From: Bacteroidota bacterium
GTDB lineage: Bacteria; Bacteroidota; Bacteroidia; Bacteroidales; VadinHA17
Direction of reading: 5' to 3'
DNA: 64,000 bases
Assembly (NCBI GenBank): GCA_029547705.1
Contig: JAKPOU010000068.1
Coordinates: forward strand, 142,036 to 206,035
Made by a program: the position numbers and the translations under genes. Each line of letters opens with the position of its first letter. The first letter of the stretch is position 1. Below the pieces are notes generated by a model that was not told where the DNA came from, made no database searches, and saw nothing but the letters and a program-made list of their open reading frames with translations. Of this stretch, positions 36,352 through 47,414 are shown in pieces.

Positions 36352-36504
36352 TCTGTCCGCCTTCAAACCAGGCCTGTTCCGCTGAACGTAAGCAATGTGA
36401 TTGCGGTCAGAAACAGGCTTAAAGCTGAACTTACAGAATTGCCCCGCCCACCCGGAATAAAAATTAATATTCTGAATATTAGTATGATACAATATTTGTT
36501 TTAA

Positions 36505-38608
<2,104 letters not shown>

Positions 38609-38719
38609 TATTTAATGGCCGCCGTTCATATCTGTAACGCCAATAAATCCGCCTTTATCCCGATATTAAGACTCATTTGCCGGATGGTATTCCGGTCTTT
38701 CAGGGCCGGATCAATACTT

Positions 38720-40087
38720 TCAGAGCAGGGCTGATGAATTCTTCTGGATCTTAACAATGGCTGCAACAATATCTTCCATGTCCTTTCTGGTCCCCAGGAA
38801 CACCCTCTGTCCCAGCGATAAGCCTGTTTCCCTGTCAATCATCTCATTGACCGGACACAGGTTTTCCCTTCTGTATTTATCCAGTCTTTCCTTTGAGTAG
38901 ATCTTTTTAAATGACCTGTGGCTGAAATATGCCTCGATGAAGGGATCGCTGTGGAGTGATGAATCAATTCCGTTTCCGAGAGGAATCCCTTCTGCCCTCA
39001 TGGCTTCCCTGAATCTGGGTTTTGGCAGACCGTTAAAGTATTCCTTGTCATAGATCAGCTGGTATATGTAATAACCTCTCCTGGTCTGTCCCGGATATTT
39101 TTTTGTCGGTCTGACTCCCCTGATCTCACCCAGCAGCTTTTCAAGATATGCGGCATTTTCATCACGGAGGGTGCTCTGTTCTTCAATCCTCCTGATCTGG
39201 CCGGTAAGGATGGCAGCCTGGAAGGGTGTCATCCTGAAATTTGACCCTGCAAAAACCCTTCCCCGGTTTCTCGGATCCTTTCCTATATGGGTATATCCCT
39301 TGGCAGCTGCCATAATATGTTCATCATTCCCCAGCACAGCGCCTCCCTCGCCGCAGCACAGACTTTTTCCCGCCTGGAAACTGAAACATCCCATATCCCC
39401 TATAGTTCCCAGCTTCCTGTTTCTCCACTCAGCCATATGAGCCTGGCAGGCATCCTCGATTACAATGAGATTATGCTTTTTCGCAATAGCCATTATCTTG
39501 TCCATGTCTGCCGCAGCACCTCCGATATGAACAGGTATTATTGCCCTTGTATTTTCATTGATGCGCTCTTCAATAAGATCGGCATTTATCATAAACGTTT
39601 CCGGATCGGAATCAATGAATACCGGAATGGCAAACAGGTTAAATGTTGAAAGGGCAGTTGCAATAAAGGTGTTTGTCTGGGTGATTACCTCATCTCCCGG
39701 ACCAATGTTGACAGCGCGCTGGGCAGTTTCCAGGGCTGCGGTACCGGAGCTGGTGGCAACACAGTAGTTTACACCCATCAGGGCGGCATATTTCTTCTCG
39801 GTCTGATAGACCCTCTCACTTTCAATATGGCTGTATTCTGACCATATATTGCTTTTAAAGGCCTCGAGGTACAACTGGATATCGGAATCATCATAAATCG
39901 GCCAGGATGATCCGAGTATCCTGTCTTTGGGACGAACAGGCGTACCTCCGAGCAGTGCCGGCTTACCGGTATCCTGAAGAGCAACCGGAGAGAATGATGT
40001 TATGCCCTTTGCAGAAAGAGCAGCACCTGCAACGCCCAGGGAGGTATTCCTCACAAATTCCCTGCGGCTGAAAGATGGTTTTTTCAT
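38720..40087 (-). CDS. Tat-exported DegT/DnrJ/EryC1/StrS-type aminotransferase
   Basis: A 455-residue PLP fold type I enzyme with a twin-arginine leader (SFSRREFVRNTSLGVAG, R8-R9). The PLP lysine is K241 in FQAGKSLCCGEGG, and the pyridine-binding Asp is in VIEDACQAH. ATSSGTAALE is the phosphate loop. Cytosolic relatives transaminate nucleotide-linked keto-sugars, but an exported one cannot have ordinary access to those or to glutamate. Its substrate is open; a keto-sugar aminotransferase or a glucosamine-forming route in the periplasm is possible. A single-gene unit. Confidence 0.88.
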   Translation of the reverse strand: MKKPSFSRREFVRNTSLGVAGAALSAKGITSFSPVALQDTGKPALLGGTPVRPKDRILGSSWPIYDDSDIQLYLEAFKSNIWSEYSHIESERVYQTEKKYAALMGVNYCVATSSGTAALETAQRAVNIGPGDEVITQTNTFIATALSTFNLFAIPVFIDSDPETFMINADLIEERINENTRAIIPVHIGGAAADMDKIMAIAKKHNLIVIEDACQAHMAEWRNRKLGTIGDMGCFSFQAGKSLCCGEGGAVLGNDEHIMAAAKGYTHIGKDPRNRGRVFAGSNFRMTPFQAAILTGQIRRIEEQSTLRDENAAYLEKLLGEIRGVRPTKKYPGQTRRGYYIYQLIYDKEYFNGLPKPRFREAMRAEGIPLGNGIDSSLHSDPFIEAYFSHRSFKKIYSKERLDKYRRENLCPVNEMIDRETGLSLGQRVFLGTRKDMEDIVAAIVKIQKNSSALL

Positions 40088-40303
40088 GATGATAATTTTA
40101 CAGGTTTATAATTTTTCAGGATTTATAATTATTGTCTAAGTTAGGATTTATTATCAAATACCTGTGCTTATGTGAGTCTGCCCAGATACAAATATATTCA
40201 AAAGGCCGCATTTTATTAAAAAGGCAGTGTTCAGAGTCCGGAAAGATCCGGGTACACTGGTAAATTCAGGAGGGACTCCGGGCATAATTTCCCCGAATAA
40301 GCC

Positions 40304-40311
40304 TAACTTTG
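40304..40311 (+). promoter_or_regulatory. -7 box upstream of the GH43-like gene
   Basis: TAACTTTG matches TAnnTTTG exactly, 25 bp before the ATG at 40337. The -33 partner is weak. Confidence 0.4.
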
Positions 40312-40336
40312 TTAATTAAACCGAAAAATTATCCCG

Positions 40337-41287
40337 ATGAGAATCATTTTTAAAATCCTGATCATTCTGCCGCTTATGTTTTCAGTGCTGACATCCTGCA
40401 GGCATAAACAAAAATCCCGGGGAAAACATGAGGTAAGTGAAGACTTTCCGGCCGAAATGGTGAAATTCACTCCTTATGAGCATAACCCCGTTTTCACCGG
40501 GACAAAGGAAAACACCTGGGACAGGCACATAAGGGAAAGAGGATTCATACTTTTCGAAGCCGGATTGTACAGGATGTGGTACACCGGATATGACGGGGGC
40601 GGAAATTCAGTAAAATTCCTGGGTTATGCCACTTCTCCCGATGGCATTCACTGGTCCAGGTATGAGGGGAATCCTGTGTTTGACAGTAAATGGACTGAAG
40701 ATATGTTTGTTTTCCGGCACGGCAGCAAATATTACATGTATGCCGAAGGAACCGGTGATGTTGCTCATCTGCTTATTTCTGACGATGGCATTAACTGGAA
40801 TGAACAGGGTGATCTGATAATACTTACCACCCGGGGCGACACCCTTCCCGGTCCCTACGGAACCCCTTCAGTTCTTGTTGAAGACGGCAAATGGCATCTT
40901 TTTTATGAAATAAATGATGAAGGAATATGGCATGCTGTTTCGGATGATTACATTACCTGGACAAATGTAAGTGATGAGCCTGTTCTGAAGAAAGGTCCAG
41001 GAGAATATGATTCCGGTGCTGTCGCATCGAACCAGATAATAAAATTCAGAGGAAAATATTATATGTATTATCACGGAACGTCGGACAGCGGATGGGCACA
41101 ACCCGGTGCAGGATCAATCTGGACCTCCAGTGTGGCAATGTCTGAGGACCTTGACAACTGGGTCAAATATCCCGGCAACCCGATAGTGGAAGGTGATCAT
41201 TCCAGTCCCATAATGGTTTATGACGGAGAGAAATACAGGCTTTATACCATGCATGATGAAGTATGGCTCTTTAACCCGGCACAATAA
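40337..41287 (+). CDS. Lipoprotein with GH43/GH32-like five-bladed beta-propeller
   Basis: A 316-residue protein with lipobox LTSCRH. The blades repeat the pattern YRMWYTGYDGG, GYATSPDGIHW, YYMYAEGTGD, HLLISDDGINW and YYMYYHGTSD, as in GH43/GH130-like glycosidases. An acidic residue is present in each likely catalytic blade, but the exact triad is not assigned. Proteins of this kind include beta-glycosidases and mannoside phosphorylases. First gene of the plus-strand series, 16 bp before the phosphodiesterase-like gene. Confidence 0.75.
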   Translation: MRIIFKILIILPLMFSVLTSCRHKQKSRGKHEVSEDFPAEMVKFTPYEHNPVFTGTKENTWDRHIRERGFILFEAGLYRMWYTGYDGGGNSVKFLGYATSPDGIHWSRYEGNPVFDSKWTEDMFVFRHGSKYYMYAEGTGDVAHLLISDDGINWNEQGDLIILTTRGDTLPGPYGTPSVLVEDGKWHLFYEINDEGIWHAVSDDYITWTNVSDEPVLKKGPGEYDSGAVASNQIIKFRGKYYMYYHGTSDSGWAQPGAGSIWTSSVAMSEDLDNWVKYPGNPIVEGDHSSPIMVYDGEKYRLYTMHDEVWLFNPAQ

Positions 41288-41303
41288 CACTAAACAACAA
41301 ATA

Positions 41304-42227
41304 ATGAAAACAAGAAAAACAAACGTTCACAAATTCCTGGCTTATTTTATTCTGATATCTTTTGCATTTTACGCGGCCTCATGTTCATCCGGCAAACCGG
41401 AACGCGTGCTCTTCATAGCACTGGATGGCATCAGCATAGAAGGCTATCAGACGGCAAAAACCCCGAATATTGACAAACTGATGCAGAAAGGTTCATTTTC
41501 ACTCAAAACAAGAGTTGTCATGCCTTCCGTAACCCTTCCGAACTGGACAAGCCATCTGACCGGAAGCGGTCCTGAACAGCACGGGGTTACCGATAATGGC
41601 TGGCTTATCGACAATCATGTATTACCGGCAGTTGATACCGATGACAAGGGATACTATCCTTCAATTTTCAAAATACTGAAAGATCAGGTTCCCGGAGTGA
41701 GAACAGCGTTCTACTATAACTGGGCAAATCTGATATACCCCTATAATCGTGATTACCTGGATGAAGTCCGTTTCCAGGAAAACTATGAATACATTGAAAA
41801 TTTTGAAAGGGCATTTGAATTTATCAGGGAGAACAGGGAAAAACCGACATTCGTATTTCTTTACACCGTGCATACTGACGGTGCCGGCCACAGTCACGGA
41901 TGGATGTCTCCCGAATACATTGAATCAATTGAGAATGCAGATTTTCACATAGGCGCTCTTCTGGATAAAATGGAAAAAGAGGGAATGCTTGAAGATACCC
42001 ACATCATTGTAACCTCTGATCACGGCGGTGTCAACAAGGGTCACGGAGGAGTCACCCCGACCGAGATGGAAGTTCCATGGAGCCTGACCGGACCGGGAGT
42101 GAAAAAGAACAACAAGATCACCGGGCCAAATAATACTGTGAATTCTGCCTTTGTGGTTGCACACCTGTTTAAGTGCAGCACCCCTGAAAGCTGGACCGGC
42201 AGAATGATTCATTCAATTTTTGAATAG
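41304..42227 (+). CDS. Alkaline-phosphatase-superfamily phosphodiesterase lipoprotein
   Basis: 307 residues from the ATG at 41304, where a lipoprotein signal begins (YFILISFAFYAASCSS). Metal-site motifs: LFIALDGIS (Asp), PSVTLPNWTSHLTG (nucleophile Thr), HTDGAGHSHG and VTSDHGGVNKGHGG. The pattern is that of nucleotide pyrophosphatase/phosphodiesterases (NPP) and phosphonoacetate hydrolases. It likely hydrolyses phosphodiester or phosphate groups in the periplasm. Directly after the GH43-like gene, possibly an operon. Confidence 0.9.
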   Translation: MKTRKTNVHKFLAYFILISFAFYAASCSSGKPERVLFIALDGISIEGYQTAKTPNIDKLMQKGSFSLKTRVVMPSVTLPNWTSHLTGSGPEQHGVTDNGWLIDNHVLPAVDTDDKGYYPSIFKILKDQVPGVRTAFYYNWANLIYPYNRDYLDEVRFQENYEYIENFERAFEFIRENREKPTFVFLYTVHTDGAGHSHGWMSPEYIESIENADFHIGALLDKMEKEGMLEDTHIIVTSDHGGVNKGHGGVTPTEMEVPWSLTGPGVKKNNKITGPNNTVNSAFVVAHLFKCSTPESWTGRMIHSIFE

Positions 42228-42290
42228 GGAAAGAAATACGGACAGATATTACGGAACAGGATTGCTTTACACAGCAAACCCGGGAAGCAG

Positions 42291-42322
42291 TTTGAATTAA
42301 CAGGCCGGAATCATTAATTTTG
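42291..42322 (+). promoter_or_regulatory. Bacteroidota-type promoter for the NlpE/META gene
   Basis: TTTG at 42291-42294, 20 nt spacer, TAATTTTG at 42315-42322 (exact TAnnTTTG). Predicted start about 20 bp before the ATG at 42348. Confidence 0.65.
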
Positions 42323-42347
42323 CGGTCTGAACAAACTATTAAGCATT

Positions 42348-43124
42348 ATGAAAATAATAAATTTAAAAACAGGCCTTATCATGGCAACTGTCATGCTCAC
42401 ATTCTGTTTCTGGGGCTGTGGCAACAGCGGAGTTAAAAAGGCCCCCGACGGACATACTGCGCAGATCTCACTCGACTGGCACGGAACATACTCGGGAAAC
42501 CTGCCCTGTGCCGACTGTGAAAGAATTGAAACAGAACTGACAATAAATGATGACCTTACTTATATCCTGACAAGCAGCCATATAAAGGGAGACAATGAAT
42601 ATACAGACACTTTAAGCGGAAGGTTTACATGGAAGGGCAATAACATCAGGCTAGAGGGGATTCCTAAAAATGAAAGATCTCCATGGTTCAAGGTGGAGGA
42701 GGGCCAGGTAAGATATCTGGATATGCAGGGAAAGGAAATAAAGGGAGAGCTGGAGAACTATTACATATTAAGGAAAAACGGCAACACCAGTGTGGAAGAC
42801 AAGAGGTGGCAGATAGTGGAGATATATGGAAAGCCGGTGGAGGGCAGCCCGGAAACGCATTACATGATTTTCTATTCTGAAGACGGCTTTGTTTCTGCCA
42901 AAATGAACTGCAACATGCTGCGGATCCCTTATAAGATACAGAATGAATTCAGGGTAAGATTCGGGCATGGTATGTCAACCCTTATGGCTTGTCCGGATGA
43001 CCTTGAGCAGGAATTTCTGCAGGTACTTTCAGAGGCGGACAATCTTTCAACTGACGGGAAATATCTGTCGCTGAACAAGGCAAGGATGGCACCGCTGGCA
43101 AGATTCGTTGTTGCGGATTTATAA
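42348..43124 (+). CDS. NlpE-like/META-domain lipoprotein
   Basis: A 258-residue protein with lipobox FWGCG. The N-terminal half is an NlpE-type domain with the CxxC pair (NLPCADCERIETELTI). The C-terminal half is META/HslJ-like (RWQIVEIYGKPVEG, SAKMNCNMLRIPY, TLMACPDDLEQEFLQVLSEA). The two domains are often fused in Bacteroidota as envelope-stress or copper-linked lipoproteins. It has its own promoter. Confidence 0.9.
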   Translation: MKIINLKTGLIMATVMLTFCFWGCGNSGVKKAPDGHTAQISLDWHGTYSGNLPCADCERIETELTINDDLTYILTSSHIKGDNEYTDTLSGRFTWKGNNIRLEGIPKNERSPWFKVEEGQVRYLDMQGKEIKGELENYYILRKNGNTSVEDKRWQIVEIYGKPVEGSPETHYMIFYSEDGFVSAKMNCNMLRIPYKIQNEFRVRFGHGMSTLMACPDDLEQEFLQVLSEADNLSTDGKYLSLNKARMAPLARFVVADL

Positions 43125-43201
43125 AACCGCAGGAAAGCTCCGGCCTCCGGCCGAAAGTTTGCAAAGGTCCGTTATCTGTACGGACCCGGCATGTCTGGCA
43201 T

Positions 43202-44296
43202 ATGATGAGTAAACAAACGGATATGAGACATGTATTAATTGTTTTCCTGGCTCTGGCACTCCTGATGCCGGGTTCCGGCTGCGGCAGCCACAGGACTCCG
43301 GAAAGGATGATCGGCATAAAGATCTATGATTATGACGGGGATTTCGGGTTGCTCGCGGAACGGTGGGACAAAATGGGCATCAATACAGCCTTTGTAAGCA
43401 AGGATCTGGCTGCCAATGCTGAATTCCGGCAGGTACTGAAAGAGCATGAGATAAAGACCTTTATTATTTTTCCTGTTTTTTATGATCCTGCAGCCCTGAA
43501 AGAGGACAGTTCCCTTTATGCCGTAACGGACAGGGGAAGAAAAGCCCGGGAGAGCTGGGTAGAGTTTGTCTGTCCGTCAAGGCATGGGTTCCGTAACCGG
43601 AAAATCAGGGAAGCGGCTGATCTTGCCCGGGAACTTAAGCCGGACGGAATGAGTATTGATTTCATAAGGCATTTTGTTTTCTGGGAAATGATCTATCCGG
43701 ACAGAACAGCCGGAAGCATTGATATGGCATGCTTCTGTGACAGCTGTACAGGCGCTTTCCTTGCCGGACAAGGGATTTCCCTTCCGGATTCCTGCATAAG
43801 AGTGGGGCAAAAATCGGAATATATCATTGATCATTATCAGGATGAGTGGAATGACTATCGTACCGGTCTGATTGCATCGATGGCAGAGGGAATAGCTGAT
43901 GCCCTGCACAGGGTAAACCCTGATCTGAAGATAATGATCCATGCGGTTCCCTGGAGGGATGCTGATTTTGACGGAGCCAACATAAGGGTGGCCGGTCAGG
44001 ATCTGAAAAAACTGGCAGCCTGTGCGGATTATATCTCTCCTATGTGTTATTCCCAGATGCTCAGGCGCGATGCCGGCTGGATCAGTTCAGTGGTAAAAGA
44101 AGCTGACGGGAAGGCTCCCGGCATGATTGTGCCGAGCATACAGGTTTATCCTGCCTATATAGACGACCCCTTCAGCGTGGATGATTTCCGCCGCTGTGTT
44201 GACGCAGCAGTGGCTGAACCGTCACTGGGTGTAATATTCTTCTCCTGGCCGCTGTTCGAAAGAGACCCGGAAAGGATTGAAGCAGTCCGGTTTTAA
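43202..44296 (+). CDS. Putative glycoside-hydrolase-like TIM-barrel lipoprotein (GHL type)
   Basis: 364 residues. A second start at 43223 would place the signal peptide right at the N-terminus (HVLIVFLALALLMPGSGCG). The barrel has FIIFPVFYDP, PDGMSIDFIRHFVF (like the DG-x-H-x-DYIR motif of GHL10-type proteins), LKIMIHAVPWRD and MIVPSIQVYPAY, which is typical of the family. The activity of these glycosidase-like proteins is mostly unknown. It precedes the GH106-like gene by 53 bp. Confidence 0.7.
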   Translation: MMSKQTDMRHVLIVFLALALLMPGSGCGSHRTPERMIGIKIYDYDGDFGLLAERWDKMGINTAFVSKDLAANAEFRQVLKEHEIKTFIIFPVFYDPAALKEDSSLYAVTDRGRKARESWVEFVCPSRHGFRNRKIREAADLARELKPDGMSIDFIRHFVFWEMIYPDRTAGSIDMACFCDSCTGAFLAGQGISLPDSCIRVGQKSEYIIDHYQDEWNDYRTGLIASMAEGIADALHRVNPDLKIMIHAVPWRDADFDGANIRVAGQDLKKLAACADYISPMCYSQMLRRDAGWISSVVKEADGKAPGMIVPSIQVYPAYIDDPFSVDDFRRCVDAAVAEPSLGVIFFSWPLFERDPERIEAVRF

Positions 44297-44349
44297 TTTA
44301 TTTCAGATTGTTTGTATATAAATCTGTCAGTAATTCAAAAATCAGAGAA

Positions 44350-47319
44350 ATGGGCAGATTCTTTCCCCTGGTGTTTCTCACCGTTTTCTGCGCCTGTACA
44401 TCAACTGGTTCCCGGCATACAGAAAGTAATAATTACGAGGCTGTCAGAAACGGTTTTGCCCGTCCCGGGGGAACGGCCCGTCCAAAAGTATACTGGTGGT
44501 GTCTGAACGGCAATATTGATACCCTGAAGGCCAGGGAGGAGTTTATTGCCATGAGGGATGCAGGTATAGGAGGTTTCGACATGTTTGAGATCGGAACGAG
44601 AAGCAGGGGAATACCTGCGGGACCTGCTTTCCTTGGAGATGAATCGCTGGAGATCATAAAATTCGTGGTAAACGAAGCCGGGAAGCTGGGGCTTGAAGTG
44701 GGGCTGAATGTAGCCAGCAGCTGGAATGCGGGAGGAGCCTGGATCAGGCCGGAACACGGGGGCAAATCCCTTTACAGGTCGGTTGTTGTCACGCAGGGGA
44801 ATTCCTCGGTGCAGAAAGTCAATATTCCCTTTCCGCCGATCAAATTTCCCGAATCCGCTATAATAGGGGGAACGGGGAAGCCTATGATACCATTGAGGCC
44901 TGACGGGAAACCGGAATATTATGAAGAGATAGCCGTTCTGGCAATCCCGGCGGGTTCAGCCGCTTTGCCCGATGACTCTGAAATTCTGGATATATCTTCT
45001 TTTTTCGATCCGGAAAATGATGAACTCAGCTGGGAGATACCGCCGGGAAAATGGGAAATACACAGATACGTATGCTCCAATTCCGGGCAGCAGCTGGTGC
45101 TTCCGAGTCCGCATTCGGCTGGACTGGCAATAGATCACTTCGATTCCTCGGCAGTAAGCACACATTTTAACTATGTTATCGGAAGGCTCGGCACGGTGCT
45201 CGGGGATTTCCGCAAAACCGCCCTTAAAAGCCTCTATCTTGCAAGCTATGAGGCAAGGGGATTTGTATGGTCGTCACAGCTTTCCTCCTGGTTCAGACAA
45301 CTTCACGGATATGACATCATCAGATACCTGCCTGTTTTCTTTGACAACAGCCTTTTTGAGGAGAAGACGGGGGCAAGGCTGCAGAGGGATTTCAGGAAGA
45401 CTCTCTCTGAGATGATGATAAACAACCTCTATAAAAATGCCGGGAATATTTGCAACAGGCATGGTCTCATGATCAACTGTGAGGCAGGCGGACCGGGATA
45501 TCCTCTTTACAACGGACCTGCCGAACCCCTTAAGGCCCTGGGAGCACTGGATATTCCTAGGGGTGAGTTCTGGGTGAATCACCCCAGGTATTACATGGAT
45601 CCAAACGGGACAGACAGCATTGACCTGATGCAGGTGGTGAAGGAAGTGGCTGCCGCATCGCATATTTATGAAAGAGGTATAGTTGAAGAAGAGGCATTCA
45701 CCTCTTTCGAGCACTGGATGGAAGGACCCGCAGACCTGCGGCCACTGGGGGACAGGGCTTTCTGCGAAGGGATGAACCGGGTTGTATTTCACGGATTCAC
45801 ACACAATCCGGAGGGGACAGGCTACCCCGGAATCGTTTATCATGCAGGAACGCATATGAATCCCAAAAGGGTCTGGTGGCCGAAAATCAAACCATTTATA
45901 GATTATATCACCCGTCTCTCATATATTTCCCAGAAGGCTGATTTCTTCTCCGATGTCCTGTTCTATTACGGAGACAAGATACCAAATGCCGCCACGCCTA
46001 AGAATACCCACTTCAAGGCCGGACCGGGTTACGATTATGAGGTGATCAACACTGAAGTTCTTCTCGACAGGCTCAGTATGAAAAATGGAAAGCTCCGCCT
46101 TTCAAACGGGGCTGTTTTCAGAATGCTTGCACTGGAAAATGAGCCGGAGATAAACCCTGATGTTCTCAGAAAGCTGGAAAAACTGCTGCAGCAGGGGGCA
46201 GTAATAACCGGGGAAAAGCCGGAAAAAGCCGCGGAGGTAAGGAATGATCCGCTGTCGGGTGAAAGCGGGACAGGGCTTATCAACAAACTTTGGACGGAAG
46301 TTGCTGACCCGCAGGGGTTCAGGCCTGTTAAAGGGAAGATCCATGCCGGTGTCAGACCTGCAGAAATGCTTTCTGCGCTTAATGTTGCCCCGGATCTGGA
46401 TTACCGCGACAGGGAAACATGGCTTATAGATTATATCCATTACCGGTCCGGCAAAACTGATTTCTACATTGTCAGGAACACCTCCGCCAGCTGGATATCA
46501 CGTGACTGTGGTTTCCGGCAGAAGAATAAAACAGCTGAAATATGGAATCCGCTTAACGGGGAAATAATCCCTGTAACTGTATGCCGCCGGGAGGGTGAAC
46601 ATATAAGGATCCCTGTCACACTGCCTCCTTTCGGATCTTTCATTGTGGTTTTCAGGGAAGGCGGTATGAAGCCTCCTTATACCGGAGTGACGGTCCACGG
46701 AGAGGAACAGGACCCTCCGGAACTGGAATTCAGCACAAAAGGTGTTCTGATGATGAATAGACAAAACTGTGAGCTAAGCGGACCGCAGGGATCCCGGACA
46801 GTTGAGAAATCAAATGATCCGGAGACAATTGACGGCCCCTGGCTGGTGTATTTTGACAGTAAATGGGGAGCACCGGAATCAGTGACTTTTGACAGGCTTA
46901 TTTCATGGACTGCTCACAGTAACCCGGGAATAAGGTATTATTCCGGTACGGGCAGATATAGAAAAACGTTCAGCTGTGATGAATTGAATTCAGCATCCGG
47001 TGATGAGAGAATATTCCTTGATCTGGGGGAAGTATCCGAGGTGACTGAGGTGTGGCTTAACGGTGAGCCACTGGGTATAAGCTGGACGAAGCCCTTCAGG
47101 TTTGATGTGACTGAAGTGATCAGGGAGGGGGAGAATGATCTGGAAGTGGAGGTGGCAAACACCTGGTGCAACCGGATAACAGGCGATGCACTTAGAGGGG
47201 AGAAATATACCTCCACAAACATCACCCATGTCGGCCTTCTTACATGGGACAAGGTTCCCCTGAATCCTTCAGGTCTGATGGGGCCTGTCACTCTTCAGCG
47301 TGTCAGGCTTGTCAGGTAA
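44350..47319 (+). CDS. GH106-like alpha-L-rhamnosidase lipoprotein
   Basis: 989 residues from the ATG at 44350, which starts a lipoprotein signal (LVFLTVFCACTS). The opening NGFARPGGTARPKVYWWCLN and MRDAGIGGFDMFEIGTRS is the GH106 beginning. A long TIM-barrel region follows (GLEVGLNVASSWNAGGAWI, FFSDVLFYYGDKIP), then beta-sandwich domains. The C-terminal galactose-binding-like fold is LGEVSEVTEVWLNGEPLG. GH106 enzymes release L-rhamnose from pectins or arabinogalactan. Likely the main enzyme of this short plus-strand run. Confidence 0.85.
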   Translation: MGRFFPLVFLTVFCACTSTGSRHTESNNYEAVRNGFARPGGTARPKVYWWCLNGNIDTLKAREEFIAMRDAGIGGFDMFEIGTRSRGIPAGPAFLGDESLEIIKFVVNEAGKLGLEVGLNVASSWNAGGAWIRPEHGGKSLYRSVVVTQGNSSVQKVNIPFPPIKFPESAIIGGTGKPMIPLRPDGKPEYYEEIAVLAIPAGSAALPDDSEILDISSFFDPENDELSWEIPPGKWEIHRYVCSNSGQQLVLPSPHSAGLAIDHFDSSAVSTHFNYVIGRLGTVLGDFRKTALKSLYLASYEARGFVWSSQLSSWFRQLHGYDIIRYLPVFFDNSLFEEKTGARLQRDFRKTLSEMMINNLYKNAGNICNRHGLMINCEAGGPGYPLYNGPAEPLKALGALDIPRGEFWVNHPRYYMDPNGTDSIDLMQVVKEVAAASHIYERGIVEEEAFTSFEHWMEGPADLRPLGDRAFCEGMNRVVFHGFTHNPEGTGYPGIVYHAGTHMNPKRVWWPKIKPFIDYITRLSYISQKADFFSDVLFYYGDKIPNAATPKNTHFKAGPGYDYEVINTEVLLDRLSMKNGKLRLSNGAVFRMLALENEPEINPDVLRKLEKLLQQGAVITGEKPEKAAEVRNDPLSGESGTGLINKLWTEVADPQGFRPVKGKIHAGVRPAEMLSALNVAPDLDYRDRETWLIDYIHYRSGKTDFYIVRNTSASWISRDCGFRQKNKTAEIWNPLNGEIIPVTVCRREGEHIRIPVTLPPFGSFIVVFREGGMKPPYTGVTVHGEEQDPPELEFSTKGVLMMNRQNCELSGPQGSRTVEKSNDPETIDGPWLVYFDSKWGAPESVTFDRLISWTAHSNPGIRYYSGTGRYRKTFSCDELNSASGDERIFLDLGEVSEVTEVWLNGEPLGISWTKPFRFDVTEVIREGENDLEVEVANTWCNRITGDALRGEKYTSTNITHVGLLTWDKVPLNPSGLMGPVTLQRVRLVR

Positions 47320-47414
47320 ATATTCACCGGGGTAAAGGCCCGCCGGAGGTGCTGCATTATAGTGTTCCGGAATATTGCCACGATCAGTTGCCGCGGAAAA
47401 GGATATTGGCCGGA